DNA of 64,000 nucleotides, from the NCBI GenBank assembly GCA_028287565.1, contig JAQBPK010000054.1, positions 25,169-89,168 on the forward strand, in the 5' to 3' direction. Made by a program: the position numbers and the translations under genes. The notes beneath the pieces are model-generated. The model searched no databases and was not told the DNA's origin. It worked only from the letters and a program-made list of their open reading frames with translations. This DNA is from Vulcanimicrobiota bacterium (GTDB lineage: Bacteria; Vulcanimicrobiota; Vulcanimicrobiia; Vulcanimicrobiales; Vulcanimicrobiaceae). Numbering within the stretch: the stretch's first letter is position 1; every line of letters begins with the position of its first letter. Positions 1-9,619 of this stretch are shown piece after piece.

Positions 1-369
1 CAGCTTCGCGCGGACCTCCTCGTGTGCGACCCGCCATACGGTTCGACCTCGCTCGCGTGGGATCGCTGGCCGGAAGGTTGGCTGGAAACCGCGGCACTCG
101 CGTCGTCGTCGCTGTGGTGCTTCGGCACGCTCCGTATGTTCATGGCGCATGCGGCGGAGTTCACCGGGGCAAGCTGGTCGCTGCCGTCTCAGGACCTCGG
201 TTGGCTGTTCGACGACCACGTCGACGACATGCTGTGGGAGAAACATAACGGCAGCAGCTTTGTCGCGGACCGGTTTCGGCGCGTGCACGAATCGGTCGCT
301 CACTTCTACCGTGGCGATTGGAGCGCGCTTTACCACCTCCGGCCCTTCGGGGCTGGCTTGGCACGATGA
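1..369 (+). CDS. DNA methyltransferase, 3' part (5' end outside window)
   Basis: Open from base 1; VCDPPYG catalytic motif IV, then WEKHNGSSFVADRFRRVHE typical of phage N6-adenine MTases; ATGA overlap with next gene. Confidence 0.75.
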   Translation, partial: QLRADLLVCDPPYGSTSLAWDRWPEGWLETAALASSSLWCFGTLRMFMAHAAEFTGASWSLPSQDLGWLFDDHVDDMLWEKHNGSSFVADRFRRVHESVAHFYRGDWSALYHLRPFGAGLAR

Positions 370-1748
370 CGGCTGCGTACGAGGCATTCCTCGCATCGAA
401 GGTAGCGCTGGCCCAGCCGTGCGGAATCCGTGTTCCCGACGAGGCGCTCCCCTCGTGGCTTTTTGATTTCCAGCGAGCAATCACGCCGTGGGCGCTAGGT
501 CGCGGCCGCGCCGCAATCTTCGCCGCGACCGGGCTTGGCAAAACGGCGATGCAGCTCGCCTGGGCGGAGCGGGTCGCGATCGAGACCGCCGCCCCCGTTC
601 TGCTACTCGCACCGCTCGCCGTCGGTCAGCAGACCGCGGGAGAAGCGAAACGGTTCGGCGCCGCGGCAACGCTGTGCCGCGAACATTCTGACGTGCGGGC
701 GGGAATCAATATCACGAACTACGATCGGCTCGACCACTTCGACCCTTCGGCCTTCGGCGGCGTTGTACTCGACGAAAGCTCAATCCTCAAGGCGTACGAC
801 GGCGCGACGCGAGCGGCGCTGACCGAAGCGTTCTCCCGCACCGCGTATCGGCTCGCGTGCACGGCGACGCCGGCACCGAACGATATAATGGAGCTCGCGA
901 ACCACGCGGAGTTTCTCGGCGTGATGACTCGCGCCGAAATGCTAGCGACATTCTTCGTGCACGATGGAGGCGAAACGCAGAAGTGGCGGCTGAAGGGTCA
1001 CGCTGAGTCGGACTTCTGGCGGTGGATGGCATCGTGGGCTGTCATGTTCACGTCGCCGGCAGACTTGGGATTCGACGGCGAGCGCTACGTGCTGCCGCCG
1101 CTCTCGATTCGCGAGCACGTCCTCGACGCGCCCGCGACGTCGCACGATTCGCTGTTCGCCCTAGAGGCGTCAACGCTGATGGAGCGCCGCGCCGCCAGGC
1201 GTGCGAGTCTTTCGGATCGCGTGCGCCGCGTTGCCGAGCTCGTCGCGGCTGAACCGGACGAGCCGTGGCTGATCTGGTGCGACCTCAACGACGAAGCGGG
1301 AGCGCTTGCCGCCATCATTCCGGGCGCGACCGAGGTGCGCGGAACGGATGATCCCGATGAGAAGGAGTCCGCGCTGCTCGCATTCTCGCGCGGCGAAGCG
1401 CGCGTCCTCGTCACGAAACCGAGCATTGCGGGTTTCGGGATGAATTGGCAGCATTGCGCGCGGATCGCGTTTTGCGGCGTCTCCGACTCCTGGGAGGCGT
1501 TTCACCAGGCGATTCGGCGGTGCTGGCGCTTTGGGCAGCGGCGTGAAGTGTTGGTGCACGTCGTTAGTACGACGACGGAAAACGCCGTGCTGCGCAACCT
1601 GCAACGGAAGGAACGCGGCGCCGCTGCGATGACCGCGGCGATGGTGGCGCAAATGCAGCTGCATAGCGATGTCGTCCGCGGGCGACCGATCGCACCTGAC
1701 GCCGCCGAGCGACGATACATCATTCCTGAATGGCTGAAAGTAGCATGA
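366..1748 (+). CDS. SNF2/DEAD-like phage helicase
   Basis: Walker A ATGLGKTA, Walker B VVLDESS, motif III CTATPAPND, motif VI QAIRRCWRFGQ; ATGA-coupled start. Confidence 0.85.
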   Translation: MTAAYEAFLASKVALAQPCGIRVPDEALPSWLFDFQRAITPWALGRGRAAIFAATGLGKTAMQLAWAERVAIETAAPVLLLAPLAVGQQTAGEAKRFGAAATLCREHSDVRAGINITNYDRLDHFDPSAFGGVVLDESSILKAYDGATRAALTEAFSRTAYRLACTATPAPNDIMELANHAEFLGVMTRAEMLATFFVHDGGETQKWRLKGHAESDFWRWMASWAVMFTSPADLGFDGERYVLPPLSIREHVLDAPATSHDSLFALEASTLMERRAARRASLSDRVRRVAELVAAEPDEPWLIWCDLNDEAGALAAIIPGATEVRGTDDPDEKESALLAFSRGEARVLVTKPSIAGFGMNWQHCARIAFCGVSDSWEAFHQAIRRCWRFGQRREVLVHVVSTTTENAVLRNLQRKERGAAAMTAAMVAQMQLHSDVVRGRPIAPDAAERRYIIPEWLKVA

Positions 1749-2644
1749 TTGACCAATTCGTCTGCGACGACTTCGCGCTCTACAACGACGATTGCGTAGA
1801 GGTCGCGCGCAATCTGCCAGCGTCTTCGCTCCATTACGCTCTGTTCTCGCCGCCATTCGCGTCGCTCTACACGTATACGGCGAGCGAGCGCGATATGGGG
1901 AACTGCCGCGATCACGGGGAGTTCTTCGACCACTTCGCCTTCCTCGTCGCGGAGTTGCGCCGCGTTCTTAAGCCGGGACGCCTCGTGTCGTTCCATTGCA
2001 TGAACCTGCCCACGAAAAAGTCCGTGGACGGATGGATCGGGCTGCGCGACTTTCGCGGGGATCTGATCCGCGCATTCGAGCGCGAGCGATTCATCCTACA
2101 CAGCGAGGTCACGATCTGGAAGGACCCGGTGACGCAAATGCAGCGCACGAAGGCCTTGGGGCTGCTCTATAAGCAGCTTCGCAAGGACTCTGCAATGTCG
2201 CGCCAGGGCCTGCCCGACTATCTCGTCACGATGCGCGCACCAGGCGAGAATGCGGAACCGATCACCAAGGACACCACGACGTTCCCGGTCGGGCTGTGGC
2301 AAGAGTACGCGTCGCCCGTCTGGATGGACGTGAATCCGTCCGACACACTACAACGCGAGTCGGCGCGCGAAGAGAAGGACGAACGCCACATCGCTCCGCT
2401 GCAACTGTCTGTGATCCGCCGCGCAGTGACGCTTTGGACAAACCCGGCTGACATTGTGTTCTCGCCGTTCGCCGGCATCGGCAGCGAGGGTTATGAGGCG
2501 ATCAAGCTTGGTCGCCGGTTCGTCGGATCGGAGCTTAAGCGCTCTTACTACAACCAGGCGCTCGGGAATCTGCGAACCGCCGTCGCCGAGCGCGATATGT
2601 CGCTATTCGCGCAGCACCCCGGATCGGTAACGGCTGCATCGTGA
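1745..2644 (+). CDS. Site-specific DNA methyltransferase (SPPF-type catalytic motif)
   Basis: ALFSPPFASLYTY motif IV; C-terminal VFSPFAGIGSEGYEA motif I; starts MIDQFVCDDF; ATGA overlap with helicase. Confidence 0.8.
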   Translation: MIDQFVCDDFALYNDDCVEVARNLPASSLHYALFSPPFASLYTYTASERDMGNCRDHGEFFDHFAFLVAELRRVLKPGRLVSFHCMNLPTKKSVDGWIGLRDFRGDLIRAFERERFILHSEVTIWKDPVTQMQRTKALGLLYKQLRKDSAMSRQGLPDYLVTMRAPGENAEPITKDTTTFPVGLWQEYASPVWMDVNPSDTLQRESAREEKDERHIAPLQLSVIRRAVTLWTNPADIVFSPFAGIGSEGYEAIKLGRRFVGSELKRSYYNQALGNLRTAVAERDMSLFAQHPGSVTAAS

Positions 2645-2780
2645 TCGCCAGGCAAACCGGAACGGTCCGAGCGCGTAGCGCGAGTACCTCCGTAAAAATC
2701 CTTGCATATTATTCAGGAAATACTACCGAGGTTAGTCGCCGCGCACGCGGCTCCGATGCTCCGCATGGGCGGAGGGCGGG

Positions 2781-4583
2781 ATGAGAACCGTCGAAGTCTG
2801 CGACCTCTTCTGCGGCGCCGGCGGCTCATCGACCGGCCTACAGCGCGCAGCCGATGAGTTCGGCGTGCCGATGCGCTTGACGGCCGTGAACCATTGGGAC
2901 GTTGCGATCGCGACGCATTCGGCGAACCATCCCGAGCACCGGCATTGGTGCGAAGACATCGACACCGCAAAGCCGTTCAAGATCGTCCCCGAAGGCCACC
3001 TCGACATTTTGTGGGCGTCGCCGAGCTGCACGGAGCATTCGTACGCCAAGGGCGGCGGCGACGTCGACGATCAGAAGCGCGCGTCCGCGTGGGCGATTCC
3101 GCGCATGGTCGAAGCGCTGCGTCCGCGCGTCGTCGTCGTCGAGAACGTGCGCCCGTTCTTGAAGTGGGGTCCGGTTCAGGTCTCCAAGACCGGTAAGGTG
3201 CGGCCGATCGCGAGCCGCCGCGGCGAGACCTTCCGGGCGTGGTGCGCCGCGATCGAATCGCTCGGCTACACCTGCTCGTGGAACCTGCTTAACGCCGCCG
3301 ATTACGGCGAGCCGCAGACGCGCGTGCGGCTGTTCGTCACGTTCGTATCGAACGGCGTACGCTGGCGCTGGCCCGAGCCCTCGCACGCGCGGCCCGACTC
3401 GCTCGAGGTGTCCGCGGGGACGCGGCTCCCGTGGGTGGCGGCGCGGCGGATCATCGATTGGGCGCTGCCGTCGCAGTCCATCTTCGCTCGCGAGCGCCCG
3501 CTCTCGCCGAACACCATGCGGCGGATCGAGGCGGGCATCCGGCGCTACTGCGCGGGCCCGCTGGCCGAAGCGTTCTTGGTCGTGCTGCGCAAGCACGCGG
3601 ACGCGCAGAGCTGCGACGATCCGACGCCCACGGTGACGGCTGGCGGAACGCACATCGGGATTGCGGAGCCGACGCTGACGCCGTTCATCGGCGCGAACCG
3701 CACGAACAATGAAGCGCGCGACGTCGCGGACCCGATCGCGACGGTCACGACCGCGACGGGCGGCGGACTGTTCCTCGCGCAGCCGACGGCGTTCGTCCTC
3801 GGCCAGCACGGCGGGAGCGAAGCGCGTAGCGTCGACCAGCCGATCCCGACCGTCACGACGGACGGCTACACCCGCGTCTTCACGGTCGACGTGCGCCACG
3901 GCGAGGATGATATGCGGATGCAGCTCCTTGATGATCCGCTCGCGACCGTGACGGCAAAAAACGGCGTCGGGATCGTCGAGCCGTTCATCTCGTCGTACGA
4001 ACGCGAAGGCGACGGAATACCGTCTCGCCCGCGCTCGCTGGACGAACCCCTCGGAACGATCGTCACGCGCGACCGCTTCGCTGTGGTGGAACCGTTCATC
4101 ACGTCGTACTACGGCGATGGAGACGGCGGCGAGCACCAGCCGCGCTCGACGGACGATCCGCTGCCGACCGTCACGACCGCCAGCCGCTTTGGCGTCGTCG
4201 AACCGTTCCTCGCAGCGCACTTCGGCGAACGCGACGGCCAGGAGCCGCGAACGCATGCGGTCACTGAGCCGCTGCCGACCGTGACGCACCGAGGAGCCGG
4301 CGACCTCGTCGAGCCGATCATCGCACCCGCTGAGCCGAACGCGCCCGGCCGCGTCGTCGAAATCGACGGCAAGCCCTACGTGCTCGACGTGCGGTTCCGC
4401 ATGCTGCAGCCGCACGAGCTCGCGCTGGCGCAAGGCTTCCCCGCCGGTTACGTCTTCACCGGATCCAAAGCCGCGCAGACGGCGCAGATCGGCAACGCCG
4501 TCCCCGTCGGCGTCGCGCACGCGCTCGGCCGCGCCGCGCTCTACGCGCTCGGCTATCGCGAGACTGCGGAGTCCGTCGCGTGA
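2781..4583 (+). CDS. DNA (cytosine-5) methyltransferase with expanded internal repeat region
   Basis: DLFCGAGGSSTGL motif I, ASPSCTEHS catalytic PSC-like motif, VVVENVRPF ENV motif, C-terminal QGFPAGYVFTG...QIGNAVPVGVAHALG. Confidence 0.9.
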   Translation: MRTVEVCDLFCGAGGSSTGLQRAADEFGVPMRLTAVNHWDVAIATHSANHPEHRHWCEDIDTAKPFKIVPEGHLDILWASPSCTEHSYAKGGGDVDDQKRASAWAIPRMVEALRPRVVVVENVRPFLKWGPVQVSKTGKVRPIASRRGETFRAWCAAIESLGYTCSWNLLNAADYGEPQTRVRLFVTFVSNGVRWRWPEPSHARPDSLEVSAGTRLPWVAARRIIDWALPSQSIFARERPLSPNTMRRIEAGIRRYCAGPLAEAFLVVLRKHADAQSCDDPTPTVTAGGTHIGIAEPTLTPFIGANRTNNEARDVADPIATVTTATGGGLFLAQPTAFVLGQHGGSEARSVDQPIPTVTTDGYTRVFTVDVRHGEDDMRMQLLDDPLATVTAKNGVGIVEPFISSYEREGDGIPSRPRSLDEPLGTIVTRDRFAVVEPFITSYYGDGDGGEHQPRSTDDPLPTVTTASRFGVVEPFLAAHFGERDGQEPRTHAVTEPLPTVTHRGAGDLVEPIIAPAEPNAPGRVVEIDGKPYVLDVRFRMLQPHELALAQGFPAGYVFTGSKAAQTAQIGNAVPVGVAHALGRAALYALGYRETAESVA

Positions 4584-4701
4584 CCGCATCATCTTCCAGG
4601 AGCGCCCCGATGACCCACAAGCCCGAACCGACGACCGCAAAGAACGCTTTGATGGGTCGCGCGTTCCGCGCTCCTGACCCTTCGGGATTGCCGGTGGCGC
4701 G

Positions 4702-5802
4702 GTGACGAAGGGGCGCGCGCTCGTCGTGAACGCATCCGTCGACCGCCCGCGTGGTGGTCGGCAGCAACTCGTCGCGTTCTACAACCTGGGCGCGCTGAAG
4801 CTCGCGGATTATTGGCGCGAGCAGGGCTTCGACGTGACGGAGCGTCCCGCGAATCCCGAAGGCCCGTTGCTCGACCTCGACGTGCGCGGATTCGATGCGG
4901 TCGGCGAGTCGGCGATATTCTCCTGGCACGTTCCACGCGCAGCTGAGATCGCGCACGCGGCGAAAGAGGCGGGCGCGAACGTCACCGCAGGCGGTCCCGG
5001 TTTCGTGAAACTGCGTTCGTGGTTCAAGGACCGCACCGGCGTCTCGCCGTTCTGGAAGCCGCATCCGAAGTTCGACCTACAACGCGCGAAACGCAAATAC
5101 GTCTACGCGGTGCGCGGGTGTGAAGGTGAGCGCCTCGACGACGGATCGCACCGCCCATGCGACTTCTGCCCGGTCATCGCGATCGAGGGTAGCGAGTACA
5201 AGTACGACGAGGACTTCATCCCCGCCGAATGCGAGCTCACGAACAATCCGTCCGGGATGCCGGAGTGGATGCAGGAAGCGGTCATCCGCAAGTACACGGT
5301 GACCGGGACAAAGCTCATCGACATGAAGAGCGGCTTCGAACCCGGGCATTTCGACGAGGCCGCGTATGCCCGGTGGCGTCCGATCATTCGCGGGCCGTGG
5401 CGCTGGGGCTTCGACCGCATCGACGAGGAGCACAACGCGGGGCGCATGGCGCGCATCCTGGCCGACGTGTCACCGCGCCGTAAGATGGTGTACGCCATGT
5501 GCGGGCACGAGCCGATCGCGACGTGCTACGAACGGGCGCGGAAGGTGATCGAGTGGGGTTGCGAGCCGTGGGTGCAGTTCATGATTCCGCTGACCGCTCG
5601 CGATCGCTACGACCCCGCGACGTGGGCCGACGAGGATCGGGTGAAGCTCGAAAAGTCGGAGTGGACGGTGCAGCTCGGCAACGACTTCGCGCGCTACTAC
5701 TGCGGGCGCATCTGGAAGGCGTCACCGATCTGGGAGTACCGTCCGCGCATACACGAACCGCCGCCGTTCGCTGCGCTGAAACCAGCGAGCATCGCGGCAT
5801 GA
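4702..5802 (+). CDS. Radical-SAM-like phage protein with N-terminal B12-binding-like region
   Basis: GTG start; NLGALKLADYWREQGFDV, GGPGFVK, RGC-x12-CDFC cluster-like motif, WGFDRIDE and later radical-SAM barrel-like segments. Confidence 0.65.
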   Translation: MTKGRALVVNASVDRPRGGRQQLVAFYNLGALKLADYWREQGFDVTERPANPEGPLLDLDVRGFDAVGESAIFSWHVPRAAEIAHAAKEAGANVTAGGPGFVKLRSWFKDRTGVSPFWKPHPKFDLQRAKRKYVYAVRGCEGERLDDGSHRPCDFCPVIAIEGSEYKYDEDFIPAECELTNNPSGMPEWMQEAVIRKYTVTGTKLIDMKSGFEPGHFDEAAYARWRPIIRGPWRWGFDRIDEEHNAGRMARILADVSPRRKMVYAMCGHEPIATCYERARKVIEWGCEPWVQFMIPLTARDRYDPATWADEDRVKLEKSEWTVQLGNDFARYYCGRIWKASPIWEYRPRIHEPPPFAALKPASIAA

Positions 5803-5836
5803 GCAACGAAGTTCTAGGAACGGAGCGGAACGCGAA

Positions 5837-6292
5837 GTGACTTCTCACAACCTCAACCCCCCGACCCCCGATCCCTCCACCCGCGACACCGCCGCGGAGC
5901 GGGTACTCTCGATTCTGAGAAACGTCGATGACGAGACGCTCACGCAGGTCGTCGAGTACGCTGACACGGACGGCCGCGTTTGGAAGAACGACGTGGACCT
6001 CGCGCGATCGTACGTGGAAGCGTTCGCCGTTCTCCTAGAGCCCGCGCTCCGTGCCGCTCTGGACGCGCAGCCGGTGAACGAGGAGGCTGACAAGATCGCT
6101 GCCGCAATCGAGGACCGGATGCGGAAGCTGAAGCCATCGGTCTTTATGAAAGACGGCGCGGCAAACGTCATGCTCCACAACTTCGAGGTGATGGTGGCCT
6201 TCTTCGGGCGCAAGGATGAACCGAACCGATGGGGCGACCTCCGCGCCGCCCTCTCCTCCCAGAACCCCCAGAAGGGAGACGAGCGTGGATAA
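5837..6292 (+). CDS. hypothetical protein
   Basis: 151-aa ORF collinear with upstream genes, non-biased composition. Confidence 0.6.
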   Translation: MTSHNLNPPTPDPSTRDTAAERVLSILRNVDDETLTQVVEYADTDGRVWKNDVDLARSYVEAFAVLLEPALRAALDAQPVNEEADKIAAAIEDRMRKLKPSVFMKDGAANVMLHNFEVMVAFFGRKDEPNRWGDLRAALSSQNPQKGDERG

Positions 6293-6683
6293 CGACGACG
6301 TGAACGACGGAGTGGGTCGGGCGCAAGCGCCCTCGGATGCTTCGCATAGGCCCGACAAGCATCCGGCGCTCTTGGGGTTTGAGGGTGCGATGATGTGTGA
6401 GTTCTGCGGTGCGGAGGCGAGCGATATGACGCGTCACTTAACGCACGCGGAGGCTGACGCGGTGGGGTTCACCTACGATGCTGGTGACGCAAGCGACTCG
6501 CAGGAGACATCGGAGACGCCCCAGCCTGCGGAGTCCTGTCGGGAGTGCGGACACTCCGACGCGACGAGCAACAGCGAGGACGGACTCGAATGGAAGATCA
6601 GTCCAACCGAAGCGATGGCTTTGCCTTTTAAGTGGGCGCTGCCCATGACTTCTTGGGCAACCGTCCTCTTATTTGTGCAAGCG

Positions 6684-6818
6684 CTAGTTCTCGCGCAGCA
6701 GCACGGGCCCGTACAGCGCGATCATCTCGTCCGCGCCGAAGGCTCGCACCTCGCCAATCGGTTCGTAGTCGTCCGAGTCGAGCCCGGCGCGAAGCTCGTC
6801 GAGGTCCAGGGGTTCCAT
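6684..6818 (-). CDS. 44-aa small acidic protein MEPLDLDELRAGLDSDDYEPIGEVRAFGADEMIALYGPVLLREN
   Basis: Below the 60-aa track cutoff; read from the reverse strand just downstream of the XRE gene. Confidence 0.5.
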   Translation of the reverse strand: MEPLDLDELRAGLDSDDYEPIGEVRAFGADEMIALYGPVLLREN

Positions 6819-6860
6819 GCCGGGGACGGTGCCCGGTCCGGTCGCGCGGTAGTCGTCGCC

Positions 6861-7154
6861 TCAGCGGCGACGCCCCGTCGTCTCGGCGAGCCGCCGTTCG
6901 ACCTTGCGAAGCCGCCGGTCCAAGTCGTCGAATCGCTCGTTCAGGGACGAGTGCTCGCCGAGCGCGAGGTGGAGCGGGTCGATCCCCAAGGCGTTCGCGA
7001 TCCGCACGCCGAGCACCATGCTGGGGTTCTTGATCTGCCCGGCTTCGATCTGGCGAAGTGCACCCGGCGACGCGCCGACCGCCGCTGCGAGGTCCGGGAT
7101 GTTGAGCGCCTTCTCTTCGCGGATGCGGCGCATGCGCTCGCCGATGGTTTCCAC
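6861..7154 (-). CDS. XRE-family HTH transcriptional regulator
   Basis: IGERMRRIREEKALNIPDLAAAVGASPGALRQIEAGQIKNPSMVLGVRIANALGI. Confidence 0.85.
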   Translation of the reverse strand: METIGERMRRIREEKALNIPDLAAAVGASPGALRQIEAGQIKNPSMVLGVRIANALGIDPLHLALGEHSSLNERFDDLDRRLRKVERRLAETTGRRR

Positions 7155-7559
7155 CTAGCCGCACCAGGGCGGCGGCGGGATCGTCGGGTGCTTGCGCCGT
7201 TCGGCGTTCTCGGTCGCGACTTCTTCGGGCGGTCGGCGGTCGCCGTTCGCCGCGCACACCCAGACCTCGGCCTCGTTGCGGTAGCTGGTCGCCGCCAGCG
7301 CGCACACCAGGGCGAAGCGCAAGAACGCGGCGGCCTGCTCGTCGGCGGCCTGGACGACGATTTCCGCGCCGTCCGCCTTCGGGTCCGCCTGGGTGCCGTA
7401 GCGGCGCAGGAAGGCGCACAGGACGCGCGCGGTGCGCTCCTGGGGCGCGAGCATTCCGGCCGTGTTGACGTGCTGGTCGGCGTCCCCGACAACCTCGGCG
7501 ACGACGATGCGGAACAGGCGCGCGGGGCCGGTCCCCGGCTCGGTGCTGGTGTCACCCAT
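7155..7559 (-). CDS. hypothetical protein in repressor operon
   Basis: MGDTSTEPGTGPARLFRIVV..., abuts XRE start codon. Confidence 0.65.
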   Translation of the reverse strand: MGDTSTEPGTGPARLFRIVVAEVVGDADQHVNTAGMLAPQERTARVLCAFLRRYGTQADPKADGAEIVVQAADEQAAAFLRFALVCALAATSYRNEAEVWVCAANGDRRPPEEVATENAERRKHPTIPPPPWCG

Positions 7560-7561
7560 GC

Positions 7562-7583
7562 TTGCAAGATTGCAAGATTGCAA
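7562..7583. promoter_or_regulatory. three phased TTGCAA palindromes (8-bp period) between divergent genes, candidate operator
   Basis: TTGCAAGATTGCAAGATTGCAA. Confidence 0.5.
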
Positions 7584-7620
7584 AGCGGCGAACCTGCCGA
7601 AACGGCTGAAAGGTCGACCA

Positions 7621-7815
7621 ATGGCTCGCGAGGACCCGGCCCGCAAAGAGGCGGTCACGTTTCGGATCGCGCGCGACGTGCTCGCGCTGCTTCGCGCCGA
7701 AGCAATGGACGAGGGCCAGAACAAAGACAGCGGGCGCGTCTACAATCCGAGCGCGACGCTCGACCGTATCCTGCGCCAACACTACGCCGACAAACTGAAG
7801 CGCCGCACGAAGTAG
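7621..7815 (+). CDS. small RHH-like hypothetical protein
   Basis: MAREDPARKEAVTFRIARDVLALLRAEAMDE..., divergent from repressor cassette. Confidence 0.55.
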   Translation: MAREDPARKEAVTFRIARDVLALLRAEAMDEGQNKDSGRVYNPSATLDRILRQHYADKLKRRTK

Positions 7816-7853
7816 CGGTAGCGCGTAGTCCGCGTAGGTTCGCGCCTCGGAGT

Positions 7854-8168
7854 TTAGTCGTCGCGCCGAACCAATCTCAATTGCAGAAGGCCGCTCACGA
7901 TCAGCAGCCCGAGGGCGGGATTGAACAGCCACGGATTGTCGATTGTCGCTATAGCTGTCGGCTTCGCGTTGACCGGGCAGGGCGTAGTCGAACCCACTCT
8001 CACGCCTCCCAAGTGGTCGGATTCATAGGCGATTCTGCCGTTGAGACAGAGCGCCGAAAAGGACGACAGACTGTAGGGGTTGTCGTCTGGTCCTCCCGTG
8101 ACAACCTTCAAGTCGGACGAGCCTCCGACGAATGAAACAGCCAACAGGACGGACCCAAGAATGTTCAT
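7854..8168 (-). CDS. small membrane protein
   Basis: Two hydrophobic segments (MNILGSVLLAVSFVGG; NPALGLLIVSGLLQL). Confidence 0.5.
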   Translation of the reverse strand: MNILGSVLLAVSFVGGSSDLKVVTGGPDDNPYSLSSFSALCLNGRIAYESDHLGGVRVGSTTPCPVNAKPTAIATIDNPWLFNPALGLLIVSGLLQLRLVRRDD

Positions 8169-8388
8169 GCCCAGCGCCGTGCGCAGTACAGAAGACCGAG
8201 GCACGCCCCAAAGTCGACTGGTTCTTTTTAGCGATGACGACGTTCGCTGTGGTGGGGCTGGCCTATGCGCGGGGGCCGGGGTTGTCGGCGGTGGCGCGGT
8301 GGCTTCGGCATCGCTAGGGCGGAGCAATCCCGCCGCACCCATCGCCGCCGCAATGCGGCGCTCGTCATCCTGCACCGTGAACCTCCAA

Positions 8389-9609
8389 TTAGGACGCCTT
8401 CCAGAACTCCGCTTCCACACCCAACTCATAGAACGACTGAACGAGGCAGCATAGATTATGGCAAAGGATTTTAGCGAGAAGCTCGTTGACCTGAGCAGCC
8501 GGCGACTTCGACCGGATGCGCGTCCCGAACTTAGCCTTGATCATGGAGAAGGTCGTCTCGACGTTCGACCGTTTGTGGTAGTGCGCGAGGAACTCCTCGC
8601 GGCGGTACATGTAGCAGAAGTACATACGCTGCCACAGCGACCCGTCGCCCTTCGAGTTCGGGGGAACCACGTTACTCTTGAATGGGATCAGCGGGAAGGC
8701 GCGAGCGTCGTCGATAGCGGCGAGGTTCCTCTTGCTCATGTACGCCTTGTCGGCGGAGAGCATCTCGACGCCGAAGCCGCGTCGGACGGTCGTGTCGAGG
8801 AGCGCGGGTAAATGGAGCGTGTCGGCGGAGTCGGGTCCGTAGTTCTCCGTGATTTTCACGGCGGTGACGGCGTTTGTTTTCGTGCCGATAACGACGTGCG
8901 CTTTGAGCCATTTCGCCTTCGACATTTCGCGCCCGTACTTGGCGCTGAACCACCGATGATAGTCCGACGTGGTAAAGCCGGACGAGTCGATCGCAAAGTC
9001 CGTTTCCAGCGCGGCGAGCGGGACGGCGCTTTGCTCAATCAGCGCGGTGAGAATCGGGGTGAGGTCGGGGTTCTCCAGCGCGTTAAAAATGGAATTGTAG
9101 TGCGGAGCGCGGTCGATGTAGCCTTTGTCGGCATATCCCCGCAGGTCGCACATGGCGCGACGCCCGGACGTTCCGCCGTAGACCTTCATAACCGCGCAGA
9201 ACACCGCGTCCGCGAGCGGGATGCGGGGACGGCCGCGCTTATAGATCGGATTGTCGATTGCACAGCACAGGTCGCGCAGCATTGCGGCGACGCGTTCCTT
9301 CTCGTTGACCTGCGCGGCATTGTACGCGGACCATTCCTGGCGGTACGTGAGCCGCAGTTGCTCCGTCACGGTGGATCCATCCGGCGCGGTCGTTTGTCGG
9401 CGCACGGTGTACTCGACCGCGAACACGTGCTTGCACGGCTTGGCGCGCTCTTCAAAGTCCGGGCACGTGCAGGTCGTGCCGCGCCGTTCGGTCGGGTCAA
9501 CGACGTACGTGCCACTTCCGCCCTGCGACGGGACGAGCCACAGCTCGCCCTTCTGGCGAAGCGTCTTGGTCGTTGCGATTTCGAGTCCGCGCTGCTCGCG
9601 TCCGTCCAC
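8389..9609 (-). CDS. DDE transposase with N-terminal SWIM zinc finger
   Basis: CTCPDFEERAKPCKHVFAVEY SWIM motif; DFAIDSSGF, SADKAYMSKRN, RSNVETTFSMIKAKFG DDE-type signature. Confidence 0.85.
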   Translation of the reverse strand: MDGREQRGLEIATTKTLRQKGELWLVPSQGGSGTYVVDPTERRGTTCTCPDFEERAKPCKHVFAVEYTVRRQTTAPDGSTVTEQLRLTYRQEWSAYNAAQVNEKERVAAMLRDLCCAIDNPIYKRGRPRIPLADAVFCAVMKVYGGTSGRRAMCDLRGYADKGYIDRAPHYNSIFNALENPDLTPILTALIEQSAVPLAALETDFAIDSSGFTTSDYHRWFSAKYGREMSKAKWLKAHVVIGTKTNAVTAVKITENYGPDSADTLHLPALLDTTVRRGFGVEMLSADKAYMSKRNLAAIDDARAFPLIPFKSNVVPPNSKGDGSLWQRMYFCYMYRREEFLAHYHKRSNVETTFSMIKAKFGTRIRSKSPAAQVNELLAKILCHNLCCLVQSFYELGVEAEFWKAS

Positions 9610-9619
9610 TGTATTCCCT

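Noticed and set aside
2838-4640. 600-aa minus-strand ORF
   Set aside because: Exact antisense shadow of the C5-MTase, Arg-rich; high-GC artefact.
6216-8135. 639-aa plus-strand ORF
   Set aside because: Only the beginning (GTG ~6285, CEFCGAEASDMTRHLTHAEADAVG) looks like protein. The rest is antisense to the XRE cassette; the true end is unclear, so I did not list it.
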